Positions 28,262 through 38,287 of a stretch of DNA of 57,762 nt are shown here, piece after piece. Positions within the stretch are counted from its first letter, which is position 1; each line of letters opens with the position of its first letter. This stretch comes from an uncultured Elusimicrobia bacterium (GTDB taxonomy: Bacteria > Elusimicrobiota > Elusimicrobia > Elusimicrobiales > UBA9959), in NCBI GenBank assembly GCA_903917735.1, contig CAIXBR010000129.1:1-57762 (forward strand). Reading direction: 5' to 3'. Below the pieces are notes generated by a model that ran no database searches, was not told where the DNA came from, and saw only the letters and a list, made by a program, of their open reading frames with translations. Position numbers and translations under genes: made by a program.

Positions 28262-29590
28262 TTATTGCCCGACGTTGAACCAGCGGCCTTTGATCTTGGA
28301 GTTCTTATAGAACCCCTCGTAATTGCGCATAACGAGGTGCGCTTCGGTCTGGGCGATGGTATCCAGCGCCACGCCCACGACTATCAGCAGCGAGGTGCCG
28401 CCGAAGTAGAACGGGACGTTGAACTTGGCCCGCAGGTAATCGGGGAGCACCGCTATCATCGACACGAAAAGCGCGCCGCCGAGCGTTATGCGGTTCAGCA
28501 CCCACTCGATATGCGTCGCGGTAGGTTCGCCTGGGCGTATGCCGGGGATGAACCCGCCCCACTTCTTCATATTCTCGGCCAGGTCCTTCGGGTTGATGCT
28601 GACGGAGTTATAGAAGTAGCAGAAGAAAACTATCAGCAGCACGTAGGTCAGCTGGTAAAGGATGCTGGAGTGGTTCATCAGGCTCATCAGCTTCTGCGCC
28701 CAGGGGGCGGTGGGGTTAAAGGAACCTATGGTATAAGGAACGCTCAAGAGCGACACAGCGAAGATGACGGCGATAACGCCGGACTGGTCCACCTTCAGCG
28801 GCAGGAACGTGGAGGCGCCGCCGTACATCTTGCGGCCCACCATGCGCTGCGCGTACTGCACCGGGATCTTGCGCTGGGCGGTCTCCACCCAGATCACGAA
28901 ACCCACGATCAAAAGCACCATGGCCACTATCAGCAGGCCTGAGAGCAGGCTGATCTCGTCTATCTGGATCAGCTTTATCATGTCCATTACGGCCGCGGGC
29001 ATGCGGTCCACGATGCCGGCGAAGATGATCAGGGAGATGCCGTTGCCTATGCCGCGCTCGGTTATCTGTTCGCCCAGCCACATCACGAAGATGGTGCCGG
29101 TGACCAGCGTGAGCACGGTCACGAAATAGAAGCCGAACGTGGGGTTGGTCACTATCGAGGGCCCGCCGTTAGCTCCCATCTTGGTGAGGGCTATCGTGAG
29201 GCCCATCGACTGGAAAGCGGCCAGGAACAGAGTGAAGATGCGGGTGAACTGCACTATCTTCTTGCGGCCGGATTCCCCTTCTTTCTGCAGACGGTCGAGC
29301 ACCGGGAAGATATGGGCTCCCTGCACCAGGCTCATGATGATGGAGGCGTTGATGTAGGGCATCACGCCCATCGAAAAGATGGAGAACCTTCCCAGCGCGC
29401 CGCCGGAGAAGATATCCAGGAAGCCGAGCAGCGAGCCCTTCTGCGACTCAAAAAGGGAACGAAGAGCGGCGGTGTTGATGCCCGGTATCGGTATCGAGGC
29501 ACCGAGGCGGTACACTGCCAGCGCCCCGAGTACGAACAATATCCGTTTCTTAAGATCCTGAATCTTAAAAATGTCAGCTATCTGTTGCAT
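28262..29590 (-). CDS. secY: Protein translocase subunit SecY
   Basis: This 442-aa protein has ten membrane helices and forms the Sec channel. Recognisable blocks are GINTAALRSLFESQKGS (plug region), the cytosolic loop GIGNGISLIIFAGI, and the RIRPGE-like GIRPGEPTATHIEW tip that contacts the ribosome and SecA. The ATG shares one base with the rplO stop, so the two genes are tightly coupled. Confidence 0.97.
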   Translation of the reverse strand: MQQIADIFKIQDLKKRILFVLGALAVYRLGASIPIPGINTAALRSLFESQKGSLLGFLDIFSGGALGRFSIFSMGVMPYINASIIMSLVQGAHIFPVLDRLQKEGESGRKKIVQFTRIFTLFLAAFQSMGLTIALTKMGANGGPSIVTNPTFGFYFVTVLTLVTGTIFVMWLGEQITERGIGNGISLIIFAGIVDRMPAAVMDMIKLIQIDEISLLSGLLIVAMVLLIVGFVIWVETAQRKIPVQYAQRMVGRKMYGGASTFLPLKVDQSGVIAVIFAVSLLSVPYTIGSFNPTAPWAQKLMSLMNHSSILYQLTYVLLIVFFCYFYNSVSINPKDLAENMKKWGGFIPGIRPGEPTATHIEWVLNRITLGGALFVSMIAVLPDYLRAKFNVPFYFGGTSLLIVVGVALDTIAQTEAHLVMRNYEGFYKNSKIKGRWFNVGQ

Positions 29591-30126
29591 TATTTCTTGT
29601 CCGTTTTAGCTGTTTTTTTAGCGCTCTTCTTGGCGGCGGCCTGGGCGGCTACTTCCGCGGTCTTGGCGGCCTTGGCTCCGACGAGCAGCGTGGTCTTTCC
29701 GCCGGCCTTGATTATTTTCTCGGCCGCGCCCTTGGAGAAGGAATGTGCCGTGACGTTAAGCGCCTTCGTAAGCTCTCCGTTGCCTAGGACCTTGACCAGG
29801 ATATCGTGTTTTACCAGCCTGCGCTTGAGCATGTCTGCCGGGGTGACGCTGGCGCCGGCGGCGAAACACTTCTCCAGAGAGGAGATGTTCACCCACTCGT
29901 ATATCTGGCGGAACTGGGTATTGCTGAAGCCGCTCTTGGGAATGCGGCGAAGCAGCGGGGTCTGGCCGCCCTCGAAACCTATGGGCTTGGTGCCGCCCGA
30001 GGTGGAGTGCTGGCCTTTCTGACCGCGGGTGGAAGTCTGGCCATGGCCTGAGCCCGTGCCGGTACCGAGGCGCTTGCGCTTGTGCACCGAACCGTATTTG
30101 GGTTTAAGATTGTTCAGTCCGACCAT
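29590..30126 (-). CDS. rplO: 50S ribosomal protein L15
   Basis: This 178-aa protein begins with the L15 block (LKPKYGSVHKRKRLGTGTG) and GGQTPLLRRIPKSGF. It is about 30 residues longer than usual because of a C-terminal Ala/Lys tail. rpmD (L30), normally between rpsE and rplO, is absent; only 45 bases separate the two here. Confidence 0.95.
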   Translation of the reverse strand: MVGLNNLKPKYGSVHKRKRLGTGTGSGHGQTSTRGQKGQHSTSGGTKPIGFEGGQTPLLRRIPKSGFSNTQFRQIYEWVNISSLEKCFAAGASVTPADMLKRRLVKHDILVKVLGNGELTKALNVTAHSFSKGAAEKIIKAGGKTTLLVGAKAAKTAEVAAQAAAKKSAKKTAKTDKK

Positions 30127-30171
30127 AGTTTTTCTCCTGTGTTCTTAGAATCGCCGTTGCGCCGCGGGGGT

Positions 30172-30726
30172 TTATTCCTTGCCGCGGATCTTCATCACTT
30201 CTTCCCTGCTCTTGAGCCGCTTTAGGGCGTCGAGGGTCGCGTAAACCGTATTGAAAGCGTTGCGGCTCCCGAGGCTCTTGGTCAGAACGTTCTTAACGCC
30301 GCTGGCTTCGAGCACGGCGCGCACGCCGCCGCCGGCTATCAGGCCGGTGCCGTCCACTGCCGGCTTCATCCACACCTTGCCCGCGCCGAAATGGCCTTCC
30401 ACTTCGTGGGGGATGGTGGAGTTGAGCAGCGGGAACTGGAACATTTCCTTGCGGGCGCCGGCGGTGCCTTTCTGTATGGCCCCCTGCACCTCGTTGGATT
30501 TGCCGAGGCCCACGCCGACTTTTCCGTTATTGTCGCCGACTACGACCAGGGCGTTGAAGGAGAAGCGTTTGCCGCCCTTAACCACCTTGGTTACGCGGTT
30601 TATCACCACGGTCACGACCTTCTCTTCCTTCGCGTTGGTGAGATCGAGCTCCATAGCCTCGCCGGGGGTCTTGCCCTGGGCGTTGAGTTCCTTGCTGGTC
30701 TTAAGTTGTTTCTGGTTTCTGAGCAT
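30172..30726 (-). CDS. rpsE: 30S ribosomal protein S5
   Basis: This 184-aa protein has the S5 double-strand RNA-binding domain ([20 protein letters not shown]) and the C-terminal lobe with [20 protein letters not shown]. It shapes the mRNA entry and affects decoding fidelity. It follows rplR by 14 bases. Confidence 0.95.
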   Translation of the reverse strand: MLRNQKQLKTSKELNAQGKTPGEAMELDLTNAKEEKVVTVVINRVTKVVKGGKRFSFNALVVVGDNNGKVGVGLGKSNEVQGAIQKGTAGARKEMFQFPLLNSTIPHEVEGHFGAGKVWMKPAVDGTGLIAGGGVRAVLEASGVKNVLTKSLGSRNAFNTVYATLDALKRLKSREEVMKIRGKE

Positions 30727-30740
30727 TTTTGGCTTCTCCC

Positions 30741-31103
30741 TTAGAATTTCAGGCCGGCTTCGCGGGCGGCGTCTGCGAGGGCTTTGATGCGGCCGTGGTA
30801 TATCCTGCCGCCGCGGTCAAAGCAAACTTCGGTCACGCCTTTGGCTATAGCGCGCTTGGCCAGCAGAGCTCCCACCTGTTTGGCGGAGTCAATGCTCTTG
30901 CCTGACTTGAGCTTGCCTTTAATCTCACCTTCAAGGCTGGAGGCTGCCGCGAGGGTCGTCCCCTTTAAGTCGTCGACGACCTGGGCGTAAATGTACTTGG
31001 CGCCCCGGTAAACGCTCAATCTGATCTTGTGGATGCCGTTCTCGAACAGCCTGTTCCTGGAGCGTATTTTGCGGAATTCGTAACGTTCTTGTTTGCTTAT
31101 CAT
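30741..31103 (-). CDS. rplR: 50S ribosomal protein L18
   Basis: This 120-aa protein binds 5S rRNA. It ends with the diagnostic [20 protein letters not shown] block and has [15 protein letters not shown] in the middle. Length and position between rplF and rpsE are standard. Confidence 0.95.
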   Translation of the reverse strand: MISKQERYEFRKIRSRNRLFENGIHKIRLSVYRGAKYIYAQVVDDLKGTTLAAASSLEGEIKGKLKSGKSIDSAKQVGALLAKRAIAKGVTEVCFDRGGRIYHGRIKALADAAREAGLKF

Positions 31104-31142
31104 AATCGTTCCTGTTCTCCTGAATTGTGCTTGCGCACACCG

Positions 31143-31718
31143 TTATTTCTTGGCCGCGCCGCCCGCGCTGGCGCCGGCTCCGGCAGCCGTCTTACCGGCC
31201 TTGCGGATGATGTGTTCGCCCTGGTACCTTATGCCAGTGCCCTTATAGGGCTCAGGGCGCTTGATTCTCTTGATCTGGGCGGCCAGGTTGCCTACAGCTT
31301 CCCGGTCTATGCCCTTTATCGTAAGGACCACCTGCTTGGGATCGAAGGACATCTTTATGCCCTGCGGGATGTCCAGTATCACGGGGTGCGAGAAGCCGAG
31401 CTGCATGGTGACACGGTTGCCTTCCACCGCGCCCTTGAAACCCACGCCGCTGATCTCTAGCACCTTCTCAAATTCCTTGGTAACGCCTGACACCATGTTA
31501 TTCACGCGGGCCCTGGCGGTGCCGAAAAGCGCGCCTTTATCATTGGCGCCCGGGGTGATGCTGATATTGATGGCCGTACCCGCAACCGCGGCGTCGATGC
31601 CGTCGGGAAGCGAGTAGGAGAGTTTGCCCAGCGGGCCCTCGACGAGGACCTGCCTGCCTTCGATCTTGGCCTTCACCTTGTCAGGAAGAACAACCGGCAT
31701 TTTTCCAATTCTGCTCAT
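31143..31718 (-). CDS. rplF: 50S ribosomal protein L6
   Basis: This 191-aa protein contains the L6 repeats and the C-terminal KRIKRPEPYKGTGIRYQGE signature that contacts the factor-binding region of 23S rRNA. It carries an extra Ala/Gly/Lys tail of about 14 residues. Confidence 0.95.
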   Translation of the reverse strand: MSRIGKMPVVLPDKVKAKIEGRQVLVEGPLGKLSYSLPDGIDAAVAGTAINISITPGANDKGALFGTARARVNNMVSGVTKEFEKVLEISGVGFKGAVEGNRVTMQLGFSHPVILDIPQGIKMSFDPKQVVLTIKGIDREAVGNLAAQIKRIKRPEPYKGTGIRYQGEHIIRKAGKTAAGAGASAGGAAKK

Positions 31719-31764
31719 GTTTTTACCTCTTAAATTAACTTTAATTCAGCTTTAATACTTCCGC

Positions 31765-32172
31765 TTACCACACCTGACAGAGCACTTCGCCGCCGAGCTT
31801 CTGCTTCTTGGCCTCGGCGTCGGTCAGCAGGCCCTTCGAGGTGGACACTATGGTCACGCCGAAGGCCGCGCGCACGTGGGGCATCTCGTCGTGGCCGCGG
31901 TACACGCGCAGGCCGGGCTTGGACACGCGGCGGATGCCGTTTATCACCGGCTGCTTGTCCAGTGTGTATTTCAGCGTGATGCGGATCACGCCGCGCCGGT
32001 CTATGGTCTTGTCCATTTTCGGGTCAAGCACCTTGAAATTAGAAACGAAACCCTCATCCTTGAGGAGCTTCACCAGCCCGGCCTTTATGCCGGAGAAAGG
32101 CACGTCCACCCGCTCTTTCTTCTTGGCCGTGGCGTTCTTTATCGAGCACAGCATGTTTGATATAGGATCCAT
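31765..32172 (-). CDS. rpsH: 30S ribosomal protein S8
   Basis: This 135-aa protein starts at 32172 (MDPISNMLCSIKNA); the longer frame to 32424 is an out-of-frame extension over rpsN. The C-terminal block GVTIVSTSKGLLTDAEAKK is diagnostic. S8 binds helix 21 of 16S rRNA and often represses the spc operon by binding a mimic in its mRNA. Confidence 0.95.
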   Translation of the reverse strand: MDPISNMLCSIKNATAKKKERVDVPFSGIKAGLVKLLKDEGFVSNFKVLDPKMDKTIDRRGVIRITLKYTLDKQPVINGIRRVSKPGLRVYRGHDEMPHVRAAFGVTIVSTSKGLLTDAEAKKQKLGGEVLCQVW

Positions 32173-32252
32173 TTTTTCACCTCTTAATCTGAAAACATCC
32201 GCGGGCCCGGGCTCCTTAGAGGCGCCCTGTAGCCGGTGTCCCGTGACCTGCT

Positions 32253-32438
32253 TTACCAGCTTGACTTCTTCAGGCCGGGTATCAGGCCTTCGTGCGCCAT
32301 TTTGCGCAGGCAGATCCTGCAGAGGCCGAAGTCGCGGTAGTAGCCGCGCGGCCTGCCGCAGATCTGGCAGCGGTTGCGGAAGCGCGTAGAGAACTTCTGG
32401 GGTTTGCGCATCTTCGCCATCCAAGCGTATGTAGCCAT
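32253..32438 (-). CDS. rpsN: 30S ribosomal protein S14 (type Z)
   Basis: This 61-aa zinc-ribbon form of S14 has C24, C27, C40 and C43 and the [19 protein letters not shown] end. The short four-Cys type is typical of many thermophiles, Firmicutes and deep lineages. It sits between rplE and rpsH. Confidence 0.95.
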   Translation of the reverse strand: MATYAWMAKMRKPQKFSTRFRNRCQICGRPRGYYRDFGLCRICLRKMAHEGLIPGLKKSSW

Positions 32439-32508
32439 TTCTTTCTCCTGTTTAATTAAATCTCTTTACGACCGTCGGCCCCGTTCAGGGCGGTGTCCGC
32501 GCAAACCG

Positions 32509-33243
32509 TTACGGCTTTACGTTCGGTTTCTTCACTTCGGGCTTCTTGAACGGCATGCCCATGTACTGCAGCAGGGCCTGGCCTTTCGCGTCGTCGCCGG
32601 CGGTGGTCACGAAGGTTATATTCATGCCGCGCGCCTTGGGCGATTTCTCCATGTTGACCTCGGGGAATATGTGGTGTTCCTTAAGGCCCATGTTCAGGTT
32701 GCCCCTGCCGTCAAAGTACTTGGGGTCCACGCCCTGAAAGTCGCGGATACGGGGCACCGACACAGAAACGAAGCGGTCGAAGAACTCGTACATCCGGATC
32801 CCGCGCAGCGTCACGCGCACGGCTATCGGCATGCCTTCGCGCAGCTTGAAGTTGGATATGGATTTCTTGGCGCGGCGCAGCTGGGGGGCCTGGCCGGTTA
32901 TCATGGTCAGGTCTTCTTTCGCCAGGTCAAGGGCCTGTATATTTTCTTTAGCCTCGCTGACGCCTATATTGATAACGATCTTGGTTATCTTGGGGGCGGC
33001 CATCGGGGAAGAAAGGTTGAAGTCCTTCATGAGGGCGGGCCGTACCGTGTTGGCGTACAGCTCGCGCATGCGCGGCAGATAGCCTTTCGGCATGGGGGCA
33101 ACCGCGCCTTTAGGCGCCTCGGTCGCATGGAACTTCTGGCTGGCCTCTTTATTCTTGGCCTTCTGCTGTTCCTTGGACGCGTGCTCCTTATGTTCTTTCG
33201 GAGCGTGCTCTTTTTTTTGATCTTTGGGAGTATCCTTCGCCAT
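32509..33243 (-). CDS. rplE: 50S ribosomal protein L5 with long N-terminal extension
   Basis: This 244-aa protein has its L5 core from about residue 52, with the block KITKIVINIGVSEA and the FDRFVSVSVPRIRDFQGV segment that binds 5S rRNA and the P-site tRNA elbow. Usual L5 is near 180 residues. Here about 50 extra N-terminal residues are rich in Lys, His and Glu with HKEH/APKE-like repeats, and about 10 extra lie at the C-terminus. The first ATG is kept because no good internal start with a Shine-Dalgarno is apparent. Confidence 0.93.
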   Translation of the reverse strand: MAKDTPKDQKKEHAPKEHKEHASKEQQKAKNKEASQKFHATEAPKGAVAPMPKGYLPRMRELYANTVRPALMKDFNLSSPMAAPKITKIVINIGVSEAKENIQALDLAKEDLTMITGQAPQLRRAKKSISNFKLREGMPIAVRVTLRGIRMYEFFDRFVSVSVPRIRDFQGVDPKYFDGRGNLNMGLKEHHIFPEVNMEKSPKARGMNITFVTTAGDDAKGQALLQYMGMPFKKPEVKKPNVKP

Positions 33244-33255
33244 TATATTACCTCT

Positions 33256-33564
33256 TTAAACTATCGCTTCGCCGCATTTCTTGCAGGCGCGCAGCTTTTC
33301 GCCGCCCTGCGTGGAAATTTTAACGCGCGCGGGTTTGCCGCACTTGGGGCAGACCAACTGTACGTTGGAGATATCCATAGGGGCTTCCACCTTGTGGATG
33401 CCGCCGGGCTTGGACTTGGTAGTCTTCTTGTGCTTGGAGACTATATTGATCCCCACCACTACCACCTTACGATCAGCGGGCATGACTTCCTTGACCTCGC
33501 CTTTCTTACCTTTGTCCTTGCCGGCTATCACTATGACCGTGTCTTTTTTCTTGAGTTTAAGCAT
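33256..33564 (-). CDS. rplX: 50S ribosomal protein L24
   Basis: This 102-aa KOW-domain protein starts at 33564 (MLKLKKKDTVIVIAGKDKG) behind AAAAGGTGG; the frame from 33591 adds nine residues with no support. It carries two CxxC pairs (CPKCGK and CKKCGE), as many bacterial L24 proteins do. It starts 50S assembly. Confidence 0.95.
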   Translation of the reverse strand: MLKLKKKDTVIVIAGKDKGKKGEVKEVMPADRKVVVVGINIVSKHKKTTKSKPGGIHKVEAPMDISNVQLVCPKCGKPARVKISTQGGEKLRACKKCGEAIV

Positions 33565-33621
33565 TTTTCCACCTTTTAGGCCTATGGCCATGCCGTAACA
33601 AGCGCTATGCGCCTCGGACGG

Positions 33622-33990
33622 CTAAATTACTTCGGGAGCGAGCGAAACTATTTTAAGATAGTTCTTAGCGCGCAGTTCGCGGGCCACCGGGCCGAAAACG
33701 CGGGTACCCTTGGGCTCGCCGTTCTCGTCTATAACGCAGACGGCGTTGTCGTCGAAGCGGATGTAGGAACCGTCCGCGCGGCGGACTTCCTTGGTCACGC
33801 GCACAACAACGGCCTTCACCACTTCGCCCTTCTTTATCGGGCCGTGGGGGATGGCGTCCTTCACCGAGCAGACCACCGTGTCGCCCAGGAAAGCGTACCG
33901 GCGATAGCTGCCGCCCATCACGTGGAAGCACATCAGCCTGCGGGCGCCGGAATTATCGGCCACGTTCAGCATTGTTCTCAACTGTATCAT
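33622..33990 (-). CDS. rplN: 50S ribosomal protein L14
   Basis: This 122-aa protein has the full conserved L14 sequence, from [18 protein letters not shown] to the GPVARELR segment near the C-terminus. It lies at the subunit interface. It has normal length and is first of the rplN-rplX-rplE run. Confidence 0.96.
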   Translation of the reverse strand: MIQLRTMLNVADNSGARRLMCFHVMGGSYRRYAFLGDTVVCSVKDAIPHGPIKKGEVVKAVVVRVTKEVRRADGSYIRFDDNAVCVIDENGEPKGTRVFGPVARELRAKNYLKIVSLAPEVI

Positions 33991-34041
33991 AGATCGTTCC
34001 TTTTCATCGAATTGCGCTTCGCGCCCCGCCAGGGGCCAGCC

Positions 34042-34314
34042 TTACTTCTTGCTCTTTTCCACTATGCGGCTGATGCGCCAGCGCTTCAGCGCGGACAGGG
34101 GGCGGGTGCTGGTGATCTCCACCAGGTCGCCGCTCTTGGATTCGTTGGCCTCGTCGTGCGCGTAGAACTTGCGGTTGCGCCTGAGGGTCTTGTCGTAGAA
34201 GGCATGGCTGATGACGTGCTCCACGCTGACCACGCGGGTCTTGTTCATCTTGTCGGACACCACCAGCCCGCGCATCACTTTCCGTTTCGCTCTGCTCTCG
34301 GTATTTTCGTTCAT
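34042..34314 (-). CDS. rpsQ: 30S ribosomal protein S17
   Basis: This 90-aa OB-fold protein has RGLVVSDKMNKTRVVSVEH and the later DLVEITSTRPLSALKRW, both S17 hallmarks. The start overlaps the rpmC stop by 4 bases. Confidence 0.95.
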   Translation of the reverse strand: MNENTESRAKRKVMRGLVVSDKMNKTRVVSVEHVISHAFYDKTLRRNRKFYAHDEANESKSGDLVEITSTRPLSALKRWRISRIVEKSKK

Positions 34315-34538
34315 TTTTTAACCTCGGCGGTCTTGGCCTTCGCCAGCTCTTTCTGCCTCAGCAAGGTGTTGATCATCGCTATCTTGCGGCGGGAGGTGCG
34401 CAGCACCAGCGGGTTCTCGACCGGGGCGGTGGTGCGCTTGAATTTGATCTGGAAGATCTGCTTCTTCAGGTCCGTAACCTGGGTCCGGAGCTCGGGTTCG
34501 GACATGTTCTTGAGCGTTTCCTTGTCTTTTCTTTTCAT
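34311..34538 (-). CDS. rpmC: 50S ribosomal protein L29
   Basis: This 75-aa protein is mostly two helices: LRTQVTDLKKQIFQIKFKR, then VLRTSRRKIAMINTLLRQKE. It lies at the tunnel exit and contacts SRP and trigger factor. It is slightly longer than the usual ~65 residues. Confidence 0.93.
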   Translation of the reverse strand: MKRKDKETLKNMSEPELRTQVTDLKKQIFQIKFKRTTAPVENPLVLRTSRRKIAMINTLLRQKELAKAKTAEVKK

Positions 34539-34557
34539 AGCGGGTCGGCTCTCCTTG

Positions 34558-34974
<417 letters not shown>

Positions 34975-34995
34975 AATTATCGCTCCTTAAATATC

Positions 34996-35736
34996 TCAGC
35001 CGCGGGGGTTAGCTTCCCTGCGGGCGGCGGCGGATTCGTCCATCACCGGTATCTCGGTCGGGCTCTCGGCTTCCATGCGCTGCAGCTGCTCGCGCAGTTC
35101 GCGGGGGGTCTTGGCAAAGAACAGTTTCTTGAAGATCCAGACCTTTATGCCGATCTTGCCCATGCCGGTGAGGGCCTCGGTTAAGCCGTAATCGATGTCG
35201 GCGGAGATGGTACCAAGCGGCATGCGGCCCTTGTGGAACCACTCGCGGCGGGCTATTTCGGCGCCGCCGAGGCGGCCGGAGGCCATGACTTTTATGCCCA
35301 GGGCGCCGGAGCCCATCGTGCGCTCCATCGCGCGCTTGATGGCGCGCTTGAAAGAGATGCGCTTCTCGAGCTGCTGCGCCACGGACTGTCCGACAAGGCG
35401 GGGATCAAGCTCGGGGACCTTTATCTCTGAAACGTTGATGTAGACCTTGCGCTTGGTGAGGCGCTCTATATCTTTCTTCAGGTTCTCTATGTCGGCGCCT
35501 TTGCGGCCGATCACAACTCCGGGGCGGGCGGTATGTATGGCGACCTTAAGGAAGGTGCCGGCACGCTCTATTTCCACCCAGCTCACCGAAGCCATCTGGA
35601 ACCTTTCGGTGACCATGTGCCTTATCTCGAAATCTTCACGTATCAGCTCAGGCATCTTCTTGGGCGAGAACCAGCGGGACTGCCAGTCCTGTATGTAGCC
35701 GAGCCTTAAACCCCTGGGATGTATTTTTTGACCCAT
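34996..35736 (-). CDS. rpsC: 30S ribosomal protein S3
   Basis: This 246-aa protein contains the KH domain with GVVIGRKGADIENLKK and the C-terminal S3 domain (SGRLGGAEIARREWFHKGR). It helps unwind mRNA at the entry channel. A ~35-residue Glu/Arg tail ends the protein. It starts one base after the rplV stop. Confidence 0.96.
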   Translation of the reverse strand: MGQKIHPRGLRLGYIQDWQSRWFSPKKMPELIREDFEIRHMVTERFQMASVSWVEIERAGTFLKVAIHTARPGVVIGRKGADIENLKKDIERLTKRKVYINVSEIKVPELDPRLVGQSVAQQLEKRISFKRAIKRAMERTMGSGALGIKVMASGRLGGAEIARREWFHKGRMPLGTISADIDYGLTEALTGMGKIGIKVWIFKKLFFAKTPRELREQLQRMEAESPTEIPVMDESAAARREANPRG

Positions 35737-35737
35737 A

Positions 35738-36109
35738 TTAGTTCCGCGCTGCGCGCTTCGCCTCCTTGGTATCCGACACGACCACGTTTATGTGGCACAT
35801 CTTGCGCTTGAACGGCATCGCGCGGCCCTGAGGGCCGGGCTGCACGCGCCGCAGCATCTTCATCGGGCCCTGGTCGGCGCTGGCTTCCTTGACCCAGATG
35901 GTCTTCAGGTCCAGTTTTTTACCAAGCTTCACCGAGAGGTTGGCGCCGGCCGAATCGATGGCTTTGCCGACGATATCGGTGGCGATCCTGGGAAGGCTCT
36001 CCAGTATGTAATGAGCTTCGTAAAGGGACTTACCCCTTACCGCGTCTAGCAGCTGGGCAACCTTGCGGCGGCCGAAGCGCTGGTATCTGAGATGACATTT
36101 AGCGTCCAT
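35738..36109 (-). CDS. rplV: 50S ribosomal protein L22
   Basis: This 123-aa protein begins AKCHLRYQRFGRRKVAQLLD and has the tunnel loop ADQGPMKMLRRVQPGPQGRA. L22 narrows the peptide tunnel together with L4. It has normal length. Confidence 0.95.
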   Translation of the reverse strand: MDAKCHLRYQRFGRRKVAQLLDAVRGKSLYEAHYILESLPRIATDIVGKAIDSAGANLSVKLGKKLDLKTIWVKEASADQGPMKMLRRVQPGPQGRAMPFKRKMCHINVVVSDTKEAKRAARN

Positions 36110-36188
36110 AAATTTCTCCGTTTCAGTTTATCTCTGGGGAGTTGCGGTCCCTTTTTTGAGGAACTCGCAGCTCCCAACTCTAATTCCC

Positions 36189-36476
36189 TTAGGTCAAGTC
36201 TGTCGCTTCCTTGGTATGGGACTGTCCATGGCCCTTGAACAGACGGGGGAATGAGAATTCGCCCAGCTTATGGCCTACCATGCGTTCGGTCACGTACACC
36301 GGCAGGAACTTGCGGCCGTTGTGGACCATGAGGGTCTGCCCGACGAATTCGGGGGTGATGGTGCAGGCGCGCGCCCAGGTCTTTATCTGGCGCTTGTCGC
36401 CGGACTGAACGGCAGCCTGTACCTTCTCCAGAAGTTTCTGGTCTACGTAAGGGCCTTTTTTAGATGATCTGCTCAT
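36189..36476 (-). CDS. rpsS: 30S ribosomal protein S19
   Basis: This 95-aa protein begins [18 protein letters not shown] and contains [20 protein letters not shown], the standard S19 core in the 30S head. A 79-base gap follows before rplV. Confidence 0.96.
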   Translation of the reverse strand: MSRSSKKGPYVDQKLLEKVQAAVQSGDKRQIKTWARACTITPEFVGQTLMVHNGRKFLPVYVTERMVGHKLGEFSFPRLFKGHGQSHTKEATDLT

Positions 36477-36488
36477 TATATTCCTCCG

Positions 36489-37328
36489 TTAAGCGGTCGT
36501 CGACTTGCGCCTGTCAGCTACTATCATCCAGCCCCAGATCTTGGATTTGGTCCTGGTCTTGAAGCCCTTGGAGGGCTGGTTCCACGGCGAGCGGGGCACG
36601 TTGTTGCCCTTCGAGCGGCCGCGGCCGCCGCCGAGCGGATGGTCGCAGGCGTTCATGGCTCCGCCGCGCACGGTGGGTTTCACGCCGATGTGGCGCTGAC
36701 GCCCGGCCTTGCCGAGGGTGATGGTGTTATGCTCGATGTTGCCGACCTGGCCGATGGTGGCCAGGCAGGCCTTCAGAACTTTGCGAAGCTCGCCGGACGG
36801 CATCTTGAGCAGGGCATAGTCGCCCTCTTTAGCCATCAGCTGGGCCTGGGTGCCGGCGGCGCGCACGAACTGCGCTCCCTTGCCGGGGATCATTTCGATG
36901 GCGTGCACAAAAGTGCCGTCGGGAATATTGGTCAGGGGAAGTGCGTTGCCGAGACGGATCTCAGCCTTGGGGCCGCTCATAACGGAGGCGCCCACGCCCA
37001 AGCCCAGAGGGGCCGGGATGTAGCGCTTGTCGCCGTCGGCGTAATGCAGCAGCGCTATGCGGGCGTTCCTGTTGGGATCGTACTCGATAGCGGCCACTTT
37101 CGCCGGGACACCGTACTTCTCGCGCTTGAAATCCATGTCGCGGTAGCGGCGGCGATGGCCTCCGCCGTGGTGGCGGACCATGACCATGCCGGTGTTATTG
37201 CGGCCGCCGTGCTTGCGCAGCCCGGTCGTGAGCTTCCTCTCGGGATCGGTTTTGGTGATCTCCGAGAAATCGGCGATCTGCATCGTGCGCCGGGAGGGGG
37301 TGTAGGGTCTGTATGATTTGATTGGCAT
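36489..37328 (-). CDS. rplB: 50S ribosomal protein L2
   Basis: This 279-aa protein has the N-terminal OB domain and the C-terminal block [20 protein letters not shown]. The His in DHPLGGG corresponds to the conserved residue near the peptidyl-transferase centre. The length is typical. Confidence 0.97.
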   Translation of the reverse strand: MPIKSYRPYTPSRRTMQIADFSEITKTDPERKLTTGLRKHGGRNNTGMVMVRHHGGGHRRRYRDMDFKREKYGVPAKVAAIEYDPNRNARIALLHYADGDKRYIPAPLGLGVGASVMSGPKAEIRLGNALPLTNIPDGTFVHAIEMIPGKGAQFVRAAGTQAQLMAKEGDYALLKMPSGELRKVLKACLATIGQVGNIEHNTITLGKAGRQRHIGVKPTVRGGAMNACDHPLGGGRGRSKGNNVPRSPWNQPSKGFKTRTKSKIWGWMIVADRRKSTTA

Positions 37329-37349
37329 ATCTTTCCGTTCCTATCCTGC

Positions 37350-37640
37350 TTACTTCGGCAGGTCCGTCATGTCTATTTTCTGGCCGGCCTTCACGGTGAC
37401 CATCGCTTTTTTCCAGTCGGAGCGGTAGCCCTCGTGGCGGCCCACCTTGTGGAGCTTGCCGGGATAGTTGGCGGTGCGCACAGCCGTAACCTTCACCTTG
37501 AATACGGCCTCGATGGCTTTTTTTATCTCGGGCTTGGTGGCCTTGGGATTCACCTGGAACGTGTAGCGGTTCTCGGTGTCCTTCATGTTGACGCTTTTCT
37601 CGCTGAGTATCGGGGCGATCAGGATTTCTGTGTAATTCAT
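37350..37640 (-). CDS. rplW: 50S ribosomal protein L23
   Basis: This 96-aa protein contains the L23 core: ILIAPILSEKSVNMKD, YTFQVNPKATKPEIKKAIE and VKVTAVRTANYPGK. It sits at the tunnel exit and recruits trigger factor and SRP. It lies 6 bases after rplD. Confidence 0.95.
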   Translation of the reverse strand: MNYTEILIAPILSEKSVNMKDTENRYTFQVNPKATKPEIKKAIEAVFKVKVTAVRTANYPGKLHKVGRHEGYRSDWKKAMVTVKAGQKIDMTDLPK

Positions 37641-37646
37641 GGTCTG

Positions 37647-38267
37647 TTAGCCCTCCTTTACGGTTTCGGCGAAGGCCTTAAGGCCGGCCGATGTAAAAAC
37701 AAGCCTCTCGTTGCGCATGGCTTCGTAGGCGTTCAGATTGGAGGCCAGGCACCAGCCGAAGCTCTGTATGTTCTTCGAGGCGGTCTTGAAATTCTTATCC
37801 ATCTTGTCGGTGATGAACAGCACGCTCTTGGCGTTCAGGCCTTTCTGCAGGTCGTTGAGCGAACTGGTCTTGCCGGCCGCGAGGGCCAGATTCTCCATGA
37901 CGAGCACGGCGCCGTCGGCCGCGCGGGCGGACAGGGCCTCTATCAGGGCCTGACGGAGCTTCTGTATGGGCAGGTACTGGCGGAAGGAGCGCGGCTTGGG
38001 ACCGAACACCACGCCGCCCTTGCGCCAGATGGGAGAGCGGGTGGATCCTGCGCGAGCGCGGCCGGTGCCCTTCTGCTTCCAGGGCTTCTTGCCGCCGCCG
38101 GATATTTCGGCACGGGTCTTGGTGCAAGCGGTACCGCGGTGCTTGTTGGCCAGGTAGTGCTTCATCACTTCGTGGATGAAGTGGGGGTCCGGCTTTACGG
38201 AGAACAGTTCGGGCAGGTTAATTTTGCCCACTTCCTGTCCTTTCAGATTCAAAAGTTTTGTTTCCAT
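37647..38267 (-). CDS. rplD: 50S ribosomal protein L4
   Basis: This 206-aa protein has the extended tunnel loop GGGKKPWKQKGTGRARAGST. In E. coli L4 also represses the S10 operon through a leader that begins upstream of rpsJ. Here rpsJ is 18 kb away, so any such control would have to act in the new rplC leader. Confidence 0.96.
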   Translation of the reverse strand: METKLLNLKGQEVGKINLPELFSVKPDPHFIHEVMKHYLANKHRGTACTKTRAEISGGGKKPWKQKGTGRARAGSTRSPIWRKGGVVFGPKPRSFRQYLPIQKLRQALIEALSARAADGAVLVMENLALAAGKTSSLNDLQKGLNAKSVLFITDKMDKNFKTASKNIQSFGWCLASNLNAYEAMRNERLVFTSAGLKAFAETVKEG

Positions 38268-38287
38268 GATTTGTCCTCGTTCAGGCC

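Noticed and set aside
32173..32424. N-terminal extension of S8
   Set aside because: The extra frame overlaps rpsN completely and is its out-of-frame shadow; the S8 start at 32172 matches the family.
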